From: Halioglobus maricola
GTDB taxonomy: Bacteria; Pseudomonadota; Gammaproteobacteria; Pseudomonadales; Halieaceae
Direction: 5' to 3'
Assembly (NCBI RefSeq): GCF_009388985.1
Contig: NZ_CP036422.1
Coordinates: forward strand, 4,230,501 to 4,294,500
DNA: 64,000 nt
The first letter of the stretch is position 1. Each line of letters begins with the position of its first letter. The translations under genes and the position numbers were made by a program. Below the pieces are notes generated by a model that was given only the letters and a program-made list of their open reading frames with translations, was not told the origin of the DNA and did not search any database. Below are positions 25,657 to 33,738 of this stretch, one piece after another.

Positions 25657-26169
25657 CTGTTCATATCCAGCCTTAAATCTGTTGTTAGCACGATCGACCG
25701 GGTGACCGACGTCACCGGCCGCCTGTTGGCCTGGCTGGCGCTGGCCATGGGCCTCACTACCGCTGTGATTGTGGTGATGCGCTACGGCTTTAATACCAAC
25801 TCGATATTTGCCCAGGAGTTGGTCACCTATATGCACGGCAGCCTGTTCATGCTGGGGGCCGCCTACGCTCTGAAAGTGGGAGCCCACGTCCGCGTAGACA
25901 TTTTCTACCGCGAGTTCAGCGCGCGAGGCAAGGCCTGGGTCGATACCCTCGGAGGCATTGTCTTCCTTATACCCTTCTGCCTGTTTGTGACCATGGTGAG
26001 TTGGCAATTCGTTAGCGAGTCATGGGCGATCGGGGAAATTTCTTCTGAACCCGGCGGCATTCCAGCGGTGTACCTGCTCAAGGGCCTGATCCCGGCTATG
26101 GCGCTAAATCTGCTGCTCCAGGGCATTGCTGAGACCTTGCGCAGCACACTGACGCTGGTGGAGGACTGA
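25657..26169 (+). CDS. dctQ: TRAP transporter small membrane subunit (DctQ)
   Basis: Four-helix membrane subunit of a tripartite ATP-independent periplasmic transporter. Clear DctQ features are LLAWLALAMGLTTAVIVVMRYGF, FAQELVTYMHGSLFMLGAAYAL, HVRVDIFY and a last helix before LVED. The start is uncertain: homology begins around LKSVVSTIDRV but no ATG lies there. I place it tentatively at CTG 25657 (GGGA six bases upstream); GTG 25702 or 25576 are alternatives. It ends just before dctM and is divergent from yaaA. Confidence 0.8.
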   Translation: MFISSLKSVVSTIDRVTDVTGRLLAWLALAMGLTTAVIVVMRYGFNTNSIFAQELVTYMHGSLFMLGAAYALKVGAHVRVDIFYREFSARGKAWVDTLGGIVFLIPFCLFVTMVSWQFVSESWAIGEISSEPGGIPAVYLLKGLIPAMALNLLLQGIAETLRSTLTLVED

Positions 26170-26170
26170 C

Positions 26171-27532
26171 ATGGAGTATTTGTCGCTCTACCTGTTTGCC
26201 GCGGTCTGTCTGTTGCTGATGCTCGGCTACCCGGTAGCCCTTACCCTGGCGGGCACCGCGCTGGCTTTTGCCGCGGGGGGCATACTCGCCGGTGTGTTTG
26301 ACGCCGGATTCCTCAATGCTCTACCCGGTCGCATTTTCGGCACCATCAACAATTTCACCCTGGTCGCTGTACCGCTGTTCATCCTCATGGGGAACATCCT
26401 CGAAAAATCCAAGATAGCCGAGGAGCTGCTGGACAGTATGGCCAGAGCCTTCGGTGGCTTGCGCGGGGGGCTGGGTATCTCGGTTGTCGTGGTGGGCATG
26501 CTGCTGGCCGCGAGCACCGGTATTGTCGGTGCCACCGTAGTCACCATGGGCCTGCTGTCTCTGCCCACCATGCTGCGCAATAACTACAGCCCATCTCTCG
26601 CTGCTGGCACGATCTGCGCCACCGGCACCCTGGGCCAGATCATTCCGCCGTCTATTGCGTTGGTACTGCTGGGCGACGTGCTTGCCAATGCCTACCAGCA
26701 AGCCCAGCTATCGATGAACGTGTTCCAGCCAAAAACCATCTCGGTCGGCGACCTGTTTGTCGGCGCGCTAATACCTGGCCTGATTTTGGTCGCGCTCTAT
26801 ATCCTCTACATCCTGGTGTACTCCACCCTTAAACCCGAAGCGGCACCCCCGGCAGACGAGACCCGGCTGGACCTTGGCAAATTATTGAAGGGCCTGCTCC
26901 CGCCGTTGGTTTTGATCACCGTGGTGCTGGGTTCGATCCTCGTAGGCGCTGCAACGCCTACCGAAGCAGCGGGCATCGGGGCCATTGGTGCGCTGATTCT
27001 GGCCTACGCAAAAGGTCAGATGGACCTGGCGCGGCTGCGAGAGGCGGTGATCAATACCATGGAAGTCACCTGCATGGTCTTCCTAATACTGCTGGGCGCC
27101 GCTCTATTTTCCCTCGTCTTTCGTGGCTTCGGTGGCGAAGAGCTAATTCATGGTTTCTTCCACAGCCTGCCCGGCGGGGTTATGGGCGCCACACTGGTGG
27201 TCATGGTCGCTATTTTTCTGCTCGGGTTTATCCTCGACTTTATCGAGATCACCTATGTCGTCGTGCCCATCGTAGGCCCTATCCTGCTGGCCATGGGGCT
27301 GGATCCTATATGGCTGGGTGTGATGATCGCTATCAACCTGCAGACCTCCTTCCTGACCCCACCCTTCGGCTTTGCTCTGTTTTACTTACGAGGCGTGGCA
27401 CCAGAGAGTCTGCCCACAAGTGCTATCTACCGCGGCGTGGTTCCCTTTATAATCATCCAGCTGCTGCTGATCATGGCGCTGTGGGCCTGGCCGGAGATGG
27501 CTACCTGGCTGCCGGCGCAAATGAAGCAGTAA
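26171..27532 (+). CDS. dctM: TRAP transporter large membrane subunit (DctM)
   Basis: 453-residue inner-membrane permease with about 12 hydrophobic helices, the sodium-coupled translocation channel of the TRAP system. Typical segments are LFILMGNILEKSKIAEELLD, the GTLGQIIPPSIALVLLGDV loop and PTEAAGIGAIGALILAYAKG. ATG 26171 follows the dctQ stop (GACTGACATGG). The intervening sequence with VFQPKTISVGDLFVGALIPG, longer than in C4-dicarboxylate DctM, resembles members that carry 2-oxoacids, lactate or similar compounds (inference). Confidence 0.93.
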   Translation: MEYLSLYLFAAVCLLLMLGYPVALTLAGTALAFAAGGILAGVFDAGFLNALPGRIFGTINNFTLVAVPLFILMGNILEKSKIAEELLDSMARAFGGLRGGLGISVVVVGMLLAASTGIVGATVVTMGLLSLPTMLRNNYSPSLAAGTICATGTLGQIIPPSIALVLLGDVLANAYQQAQLSMNVFQPKTISVGDLFVGALIPGLILVALYILYILVYSTLKPEAAPPADETRLDLGKLLKGLLPPLVLITVVLGSILVGAATPTEAAGIGAIGALILAYAKGQMDLARLREAVINTMEVTCMVFLILLGAALFSLVFRGFGGEELIHGFFHSLPGGVMGATLVVMVAIFLLGFILDFIEITYVVVPIVGPILLAMGLDPIWLGVMIAINLQTSFLTPPFGFALFYLRGVAPESLPTSAIYRGVVPFIIIQLLLIMALWAWPEMATWLPAQMKQ

Positions 27533-27557
27533 TTAACAAAATCACCCGAGATAGATC

Positions 27558-27953
27558 ATGAACGACATCGATTCAACACCGGTCCCCCACGGGGAACTGG
27601 CCCTACAGACCGTTGCCATGCCCGCGGACACCAACCCCGCAGGCGATATTTTTGGCGGCTGGCTGATGTCGCAAATGGATATTGCTGGCATGGTCACCGC
27701 CAGCGACGTGGCCGGCGGCAGGGTGGCAACAGTAGCCATCAACGGCATGCTATTCCTAACCCCGGTGCACGTAGGGGCCGTGGTGTCCTGCTATTGCGAT
27801 GTGCTTGAAATTGGCCGCAGCTCAATCACCATGGTGGTCGAGGTATGGATCAACTCACAACATGATGGCGAGCCGATCAAAGTCACCGAGGGCGAATTCG
27901 TATTTGTCGCCATCGATGAGAATGGGCGCACCCGGGCCATCCAGAACAACTGA
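27558..27953 (+). CDS. Hotdog-fold acyl-CoA thioesterase (YciA-like)
   Basis: 131 residues. It hydrolyses acyl-CoA thioesters in relatives such as YciA. The active-site stretch NPAGDIFGGWLMSQMD (about 28-43) carries the catalytic Asp. INGMLFLTPVHVGAVVSCYC and EVWINSQHDGEPIKVTEGEF complete the hotdog fold. It is encoded 25 bases after dctM and may be co-transcribed. It converges on dctP with a single base between the stop codons. Substrate range unknown. Confidence 0.9.
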   Translation: MNDIDSTPVPHGELALQTVAMPADTNPAGDIFGGWLMSQMDIAGMVTASDVAGGRVATVAINGMLFLTPVHVGAVVSCYCDVLEIGRSSITMVVEVWINSQHDGEPIKVTEGEFVFVAIDENGRTRAIQNN

Positions 27954-27954
27954 A

Positions 27955-29115
27955 CTAGTAGTCCTCGTCACCCATCACTTCATCACGCAGGTTGTAATAC
28001 GCCTGTTCTGAAATGTGGTGGTAGTTGCGCACCCCTTTATAAAACTCGCTGTAAGAGGCATAGACTTTTGCGGCCATCGGGTCCCGTGCAACGAGATCAT
28101 CCATCGCCTTGCGAGTCCCTCGCCACAGAGCCTCCAACACGTTTTCTGGCAGACGTCTCAACTGGACGTCGTGCTCGTTTACCAGGGCCTGCAGTGCCTG
28201 GTTGTTGCGCCCGGTATACTCATCGAGCATGTCCTGGCTCGCCGCGCGGGCAGCCTGACGCACGATCGCCTGCAAGTCCGCAGGCAAGGCCTCAAACGAG
28301 TCCTTGTTGACGATAAACTCTAGTATTGAGCCGGGCTCGTGCCAACCGGGGTAATAGTAGTATTTCGCCACCTCATGGAAACCCAGGATGCGATCGTTGT
28401 ACGGGCCCACCCATTCGAGGGCATCGATAACCCCGGTTTGCATGGAGGTATAGAGTTCACCGCCGGGAATATTCACCGCCGTGCCGCCCGCCGCTTTGAA
28501 CACCTCGCCGGCGAGGCCGGGAATGCGCATCTTGAGGCCCTTGAGGTCCTCAGCAGTGTTCAGCTCCTTGTTGAACCAGCCGGCCATCTGTACGCCGGTA
28601 CTGCCTCCGGCAAAGGGAATCAGATTAAACGGCGCGTAGGCCTCTTCCCAGAGTTCCAGCCCACCTCCATAGTGCAGCCAGCCATAAGTCTCCTGCGCAT
28701 TCAGGCCAAACGGTACGGAGGTAAAAAATACCGACGAAGGGACTTTGCCTTTCCAGTAATACGCTGCCCCGTGCCCGGCATCTGCAACGCCCTGTGACAC
28801 CGCGTCAAAGACACCCAGCGAGGGTACGATTTCGCCTCCACCGTAAACATGTATCTTCAGCCTGCCGGCACTCATTTCCTCGACATGTCGAGCCAGGTTT
28901 ACGGCCGCGGACCCGAGGCCCGGGAAATTCTTGGGCCAGGTTGTTACCAGCTTCCATTCGATAACTTCCTCGCTCGCCGCAACGCTGCCAGCATGCGCCG
29001 GACCAGCCTCGCCTGATTTATCGGTCGCCCACAGAGCGATCACCACGACAAGAGCAGACACCAGGGCCAGGATAATTATCGGGCTCAGGCGCTTTTCAGT
29101 TTCACTGATGGCCAT
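27955..29115 (-). CDS. dctP: TRAP transporter substrate-binding protein (DctP/TakP-like)
   Basis: 386 residues. The N-terminal hydrophobic segment (about 11-30, SPIIILALVSALVVVIALWA) is a signal peptide or membrane anchor. The mature protein begins after an Ala/Ser-rich stretch with WKLVTTWPKNFPGLGSAA. The features WFNKELNTAEDLKGLKMRIPG and GVIDALEWVGPYNDR resemble TakP-type binders of 2-oxoacids or lactate. It is opposite in strand to dctQM and convergent with the thioesterase gene, so it needs its own promoter although it most likely serves the DctQM permease next to it. Confidence 0.9.
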   Translation of the reverse strand: MAISETEKRLSPIIILALVSALVVVIALWATDKSGEAGPAHAGSVAASEEVIEWKLVTTWPKNFPGLGSAAVNLARHVEEMSAGRLKIHVYGGGEIVPSLGVFDAVSQGVADAGHGAAYYWKGKVPSSVFFTSVPFGLNAQETYGWLHYGGGLELWEEAYAPFNLIPFAGGSTGVQMAGWFNKELNTAEDLKGLKMRIPGLAGEVFKAAGGTAVNIPGGELYTSMQTGVIDALEWVGPYNDRILGFHEVAKYYYYPGWHEPGSILEFIVNKDSFEALPADLQAIVRQAARAASQDMLDEYTGRNNQALQALVNEHDVQLRRLPENVLEALWRGTRKAMDDLVARDPMAAKVYASYSEFYKGVRNYHHISEQAYYNLRDEVMGDEDY

Positions 29116-29147
29116 GGCATTGGTTCCTCAATTTTTTGTTATTGCTT

Positions 29148-31301
29148 TTAGACAAGCTGCAGATTGGCGTATTGCAGCACCAACCACTTGCTCCCCTCGG
29201 CGTCGAAGTTCACTTCCACCCGGGCACTGCTGCCGCGGCCTTCGAAGTTTAGCACGGTGCCCTCACCGAATATCTGGTGGTACACCCGCTGGCCGAGGCT
29301 GAGCCCGGTATCGGGAATTTCAGCCTGTGAGAGTGAGCTGACCGGCCGTGCCACGGTGGTATTCAATCGCACTTCCTGCAGCAACTCTGCAGGAATTTCG
29401 CGCACAAATCGGGACGGCGCATTAAACGTTTCACTGCCATGGAGCCTCCGGGATTCGGCGTAGGTCAGCACCAATTTCTCCATCGCCCGGGTAATCCCGA
29501 CATAGCAGAGCCGACGCTCCTCCTCCATCCGCCCAGGCTCTTCAGCGGACATGCGATGGGGAAAGAGGTTCTCCTCCATACCCACCAGGAATACCAATGG
29601 AAATTCCAGGCCCTTGGCTGAGTGCAGTGTCATCAACTGCACGCTGTCTTCATGTTCTTCGGCCTGGGCATCGCCGGCGTCTAACGCGGCGTTGTCAAGA
29701 AACTGCTGTAAGGGTGGGGCGTCATCACCTTCTTCGGCAATAAACTGCTTGCCAGCGCTCACCAGTTCTTCCAGGTTCTCTACCCTGGCCTGGCCCTTCT
29801 CACCCTTCTCCTTGCGATGAAATTCAATCAGGCCCGACGCGTGGACCACATGTTCCACCAGCTCCTCCAGATGCAACTCATCGGTGCCCGAGTCAAGCTC
29901 GTTGATCAGCACGGCAAAGCCATCCAGGGCACCGAGTGCTCGCGCTGGCAGCAGTTTTTCCTCTACTGCAGCGGCGATGGCCTGCCACAGCGGTACGCCC
30001 CGGCTGCGTGCCACTTCGCGCACCACATCGAGGGTTTTCGACCCTATGCCACGCGGCGGCGTGTTGATCACCCGCTCCACGGCAGCGTCATCACCCCGGC
30101 TCTGGATCAGGCGCAGGTAGGCGAGCGCATTGCGGATTTCGAGGCGCTCATAAAAACGCTGGCCGCCATAGATGCGGTAGGGAATGCCGGCCCGAATCAG
30201 CGATTCTTCCAACACCCTCGACTGGGCGTTGGAACGGTAAAGTACGGCTACCGAAGAACGGTTTTGGCCGTTGTCTATCCATTGCTGCGCCTGCTCGACA
30301 ACAAAGCGCGACTCGTCATGTTCGTTAAAACCGGCGTACAGCGTGATAGGTTCCCCGGTCTCACCAGCTGTCCACAACTCCTTGCCAAGGCGACCGAAAT
30401 TAAAACCGATAACGCCGTTGGCGGCCTGTAGAATGGTCTGGGTTGAGCGGTAATTCTGCTCCAGGCGCACAGTACCCGTGCCTTCAAAATCATCGGTAAA
30501 ACGCTGGATGTTTTCAATTTTGGCCCCGCGCCAACCGTAAATAGACTGGTCGTCGTCGCCGACCGCCATCACCGGTATATGCTTACCTGCCAACACCCGC
30601 AGCCAGGCGTATTGAATGGTGTTGGTATCCTGGAATTCGTCCACCAGTATCTGTTTGAAGCGCCCCTGATAGTGCGCAAGAGTTTCCGGCGATTTTAGCC
30701 AGAGCTCGTGCGCCCGCAACAGCAGTTCGGCAAAATCCACCATGCCGCCGCGCTCACAGGCCTCTTCGTAAGCCCGGTATACCTGCAGCATGGTCTGGCC
30801 AAAGAGGTCACCGTGGGGAACATCTATATGCTTGGATCGCAGGCCCTCGTCCTTCTGCGAGTTGATGTACCACATCGCCTGTTTGGGCGGCCAACGGCCA
30901 TCGTCGAGCTCGAGCTCGCGGCAGATCCGCTTAACCAGACGCAACTGGTCGTCGCTGTCCAGGATCTGGAAATTCTGCGGCAGGCCCGCTTCTTTCCAGT
31001 GTGCCTTCAGCAGCCGATGGGCGAGGCCGTGAAAGGTACCCACCCACATACCCTGGGAAGGCACCTGCAGCATTTCCTCGATGCGCGAGCGCATTTCTTT
31101 GGCCGCCTTATTGGTGAATGTCACCGCCAGTATTGACCAGGGCGAGAGGCCCTCTGCACGGATCAACCACGCAATACGGTGCACCAACACGCGGGTCTTG
31201 CCACTGCCGGCTCCAGCCAGCACCAGCAGATTACCGCTCTCGGCGGCTACCGCCTGGCGCTGGGCTTCATTAAGGGGGGAGAGAATTTCTGATACATCCA
31301 T
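29148..31301 (-). CDS. uvrD: DNA helicase II UvrD
   Basis: Superfamily 1 3'-5' helicase for nucleotide excision and mismatch repair. 717 residues. It contains LNEAQRQAV, Walker A LAGAGSGKTRVL (about 29-40), FTNKAAKEM, DEFQDTN, GDDDQSIYGWRGA, LEQNYRST, and the C-terminal motifs LMTLHSAKGLEFPLVF and CYVGITRAMEKL. The C-terminal tail (VEVNFDAEGSKWL) is the UvrD/PcrA Tudor-like end, which separates it from Rep. It is encoded before dctP on the same strand; 32 bases separate them. Confidence 0.96.
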   Translation of the reverse strand: MDVSEILSPLNEAQRQAVAAESGNLLVLAGAGSGKTRVLVHRIAWLIRAEGLSPWSILAVTFTNKAAKEMRSRIEEMLQVPSQGMWVGTFHGLAHRLLKAHWKEAGLPQNFQILDSDDQLRLVKRICRELELDDGRWPPKQAMWYINSQKDEGLRSKHIDVPHGDLFGQTMLQVYRAYEEACERGGMVDFAELLLRAHELWLKSPETLAHYQGRFKQILVDEFQDTNTIQYAWLRVLAGKHIPVMAVGDDDQSIYGWRGAKIENIQRFTDDFEGTGTVRLEQNYRSTQTILQAANGVIGFNFGRLGKELWTAGETGEPITLYAGFNEHDESRFVVEQAQQWIDNGQNRSSVAVLYRSNAQSRVLEESLIRAGIPYRIYGGQRFYERLEIRNALAYLRLIQSRGDDAAVERVINTPPRGIGSKTLDVVREVARSRGVPLWQAIAAAVEEKLLPARALGALDGFAVLINELDSGTDELHLEELVEHVVHASGLIEFHRKEKGEKGQARVENLEELVSAGKQFIAEEGDDAPPLQQFLDNAALDAGDAQAEEHEDSVQLMTLHSAKGLEFPLVFLVGMEENLFPHRMSAEEPGRMEEERRLCYVGITRAMEKLVLTYAESRRLHGSETFNAPSRFVREIPAELLQEVRLNTTVARPVSSLSQAEIPDTGLSLGQRVYHQIFGEGTVLNFEGRGSSARVEVNFDAEGSKWLVLQYANLQLV

Positions 31302-31613
31302 CGCCGCATTCTAACCGACTGCAACCACTCTGGTTCTAATTTTTTCCATCTTAAATCGGCGCTGGAAACGCCCGCCGAAAAACAGGAAATACATTCCATT
31401 GCGGCCACCGACAGCCCCACCCTCCCAAGGGCTCAGTCATGGCCGGAGAACCTGAGCTGTTGTACCGAAAACGAGGACGAGGAGGTCGGGCGTCAGCTCG
31501 GCAGATTGGATCGCAACCTACAAGCCATGCGCAACCAAAATTGGACCTGCTTGGGCAGCATTAGCCCAAAGGGTCTGATACTATCCCGGCAAAGGGGACG
31601 GGGTAAAAAGACC
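31302..31613. other. Gene-poor divergent region between uvrD and the SPOR-protein gene
   Basis: 312 bases without a supported gene. A small hairpin, TTGGGC (31551-31556) / GCCCAA (31564-31569), precedes a -10-like GATACT (31577-31582). On the minus strand TAGAAT lies shortly before uvrD. No LexA box was recognised near uvrD. An in-frame extension of the downstream gene into this region exists but has no good start signal. Confidence 0.5.
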
Positions 31614-32744
31614 ATGAATAACGATAAAGACCGCGAAGAAGAGCAGTTGAATCTCGAGGTCGACGACGACCAGAGCTGGGAGCCCCGCGAACGGCTGTTT
31701 GATGATTTCGACGACAGTGATGAATCAGACGACGACCGCGATACCGATCACAACGCCATGTTTTCTGACATTGATGCCGATGATGACCTCGAAGAAAGTG
31801 TCGATGAGGACGAGCCGGCCTACTTTGATGACTCTCCTGAAGATCACGCTGAACCGACCGAAACCGTCACCTGGGATGACCAGGAGCCCCAAGAAACAGA
31901 CCCCTGGGGAGCTCCAGTGGACACTCCATACGAAGAGGATTCGCCCGAGGACGCTCCAGTTCCACAGACTGACCCGATGCCTGCGATGGCTGCACCGGCC
32001 GGCGACGAGACAGATTGGGACGAGGACGATCAAGAAGACGACGGTCAGGACTACTACGAAGACGAAGACCGCGAAATCACTCTGCCGCTCGGCCTGATCC
32101 TTGTCGGCCTGGTCGCGCTTCTCCTACTGGGTGCGGGAGGTTACGGTGTGATGCAACAGCGCGCCGAGATGCAGGAAGAAGTCCGCCGGCTACAGTCAAA
32201 CCTCGCCACAGCGGCCAACCCTAGTGAAGTTGCAGAAACTCGCGCCAGCAATGAAGCGCTGGTAGAACTCAACGCTGACCTCGAAGCAGAACTGGAATTA
32301 TTGACGGCAGAGAATCGCAGTCTGCAGGCCATTGTCAGCGGCCTGGAAAGTCAGCTTGCCGCGCAACAGGATGCGCTGGTCAAACCCAAACCCGCTCCAC
32401 CCAGTCCTGCCCCTGCGGCCGCGGCAAAACCCGCGCCCAAGCCTGTGGCGCGTTCTACAGCTCCCGCTCCCAAGCCGTCGTCCGCTGCACCAGCCACTGT
32501 GGAATCCGGTAGCTGGTTCGTGAATTTCGGGTCCTACAGCCAGGAAGAGACAGCGCAAGGCTGGGCCGAACGACTCAAACCGGGTGCGGGTGAGGTTGTC
32601 GTCATCACTGGTGAAAAGTCTGGCCGTACATTCTATCGAGTGCGGGTCGTCAACCTCACCAGCCGAGAGCAGGCCGATGCCACCGCCAGGCGCCTCGAGA
32701 GCCGCTATGAGTTGCCAAAATTGTGGGTGGGTCAATCTGGCTGA
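31614..32744 (+). CDS. Acidic single-pass membrane protein with C-terminal SPOR domain
   Basis: 376 residues from ATG 31614. The first ~155 residues are extremely acidic, with many D/E runs and almost no hydrophobic content. One membrane helix follows at about 160-180 (LPLGLILVGLVALLLLGAGG), then a coiled-coil region, a Pro/Ala linker, and a SPOR domain (about 300-376, WFVNFGSYSQEETAQGWAERL). SPOR domains bind denuded peptidoglycan at division sites, so this is probably an envelope or division protein with a cytoplasmic acidic tail and periplasmic SPOR domain. Not clearly FtsN or DamX. Confidence 0.8.
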   Translation: MNNDKDREEEQLNLEVDDDQSWEPRERLFDDFDDSDESDDDRDTDHNAMFSDIDADDDLEESVDEDEPAYFDDSPEDHAEPTETVTWDDQEPQETDPWGAPVDTPYEEDSPEDAPVPQTDPMPAMAAPAGDETDWDEDDQEDDGQDYYEDEDREITLPLGLILVGLVALLLLGAGGYGVMQQRAEMQEEVRRLQSNLATAANPSEVAETRASNEALVELNADLEAELELLTAENRSLQAIVSGLESQLAAQQDALVKPKPAPPSPAPAAAAKPAPKPVARSTAPAPKPSSAAPATVESGSWFVNFGSYSQEETAQGWAERLKPGAGEVVVITGEKSGRTFYRVRVVNLTSREQADATARRLESRYELPKLWVGQSG

Positions 32745-32802
32745 CTTGGCAGGTCAAGGCGGGCCTGCTAAGGTTTTGCTCCCCTGAATGGAGATATTCA
32801 CA

Positions 32803-33162
32803 ATGAAAATGATCAAGTATTCCGCCCTCGCTCTGGCCCTGGGCAGCACTTCCGCTCTTGCGGCCGATTGCGAAGCACCAGCAGCCCCTGAACTGCCTGA
32901 TGGCGCTAGCGCCAGCATGGAAGAAATGCTTGCGGGTCAAAAATCAGTGAAAGCATTCCAGGCGGCAAACCTCGCGTACATGCAGTGTCTGGAACCCACT
33001 ATTGCGGCGGCTCAAGCGAAGCTGGATGAAGGCGCTGAGGGAGCTGCTGATATGCTCAAAGCCGCCGAAGAAACCTACAACGCCGCGGTTTCTGCCGAAG
33101 AAGCGGTGGCTGGACAGTTCAACACTGAGGTTCGTGAGTACAAGGCTGCCAGCGCCCAATAG
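32803..33162 (+). CDS. Small secreted helical protein of unknown function
   Basis: 119 residues. ATG 32803 is chosen because GGAG lies about nine bases upstream and MKMIKYSALALALGSTSALA is then a canonical signal peptide cut before ADCEAP. The mature protein is Ala/Glu-rich and predicted helical, with cysteines in ADCEAP and YMQCLEP that may pair in the periplasm. No recognised domain. It lies 58 bases after the SPOR-protein gene on the same strand and converges on the sirB2 gene. Confidence 0.78.
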   Translation: MKMIKYSALALALGSTSALAADCEAPAAPELPDGASASMEEMLAGQKSVKAFQAANLAYMQCLEPTIAAAQAKLDEGAEGAADMLKAAEETYNAAVSAEEAVAGQFNTEVREYKAASAQ

Positions 33163-33166
33163 GGAG

Positions 33167-33559
33167 CTACCCGAGCACCAGGCTCACTGGCCCCAGGGGT
33201 GAGTGAGCCCTCGCCACCGCCACAATGTATAGCGCTACCATCAGGGCCGCCACATAGGAAACGCTCTGCCACATCCGGGTTCGAGCAAACCGCATCGTGA
33301 CCATTCCCAGCCCGATGTACAGTAGCAAGGCGCCTATTTTCACCATCACCCAGTCCAACTGGAAGGGCGACACCTGCCAGATAACCAGCATTCCGATAGC
33401 GCTGGCCAACAACAGTGTATCCACCATGTGTGGCGCCACCCGGGTGAGCTTGTGAGCCCGCAAAGCATTGTCCGAAAGCACCCAGTAACCGCGCAGGGCA
33501 AATCCCGCGATCGACAGCACCGCGCAACTCACGTGCAGGCATTTCAACCATTCAAACAT
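33167..33559 (-). CDS. SirB2-family inner-membrane protein
   Basis: 130 residues from ATG 33559 (MFEWLKCLHVSCAVLSI; an upstream TTG adds six residues without support). Four hydrophobic helices. The pattern LHVSCAVLSIAGFALRGYW and HMVDTLLLASAIGML matches the SirB2/YchQ family, named from Salmonella but of unknown biochemical role. The conserved histidines in helices 1 and 2 recall small heme or quinone membrane proteins, which is only a guess. Confidence 0.83.
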   Translation of the reverse strand: MFEWLKCLHVSCAVLSIAGFALRGYWVLSDNALRAHKLTRVAPHMVDTLLLASAIGMLVIWQVSPFQLDWVMVKIGALLLYIGLGMVTMRFARTRMWQSVSYVAALMVALYIVAVARAHSPLGPVSLVLG

Positions 33560-33738
33560 TTGGGTGCGACCGCTCAACAGTATTGGTCCGTCAGGCTATC
33601 AGGGCCACAGCGAATCTCAAGGATCGCTCCGTCCGATGGAAGTACCATTTACCGGCTGATAAACTCCCCGCTTCGCCTAATTATCTAGAACAGCCTGTGG
33701 AAGGATCCGCGGGTTTAAAAATGCTGGAGAATCATCGC

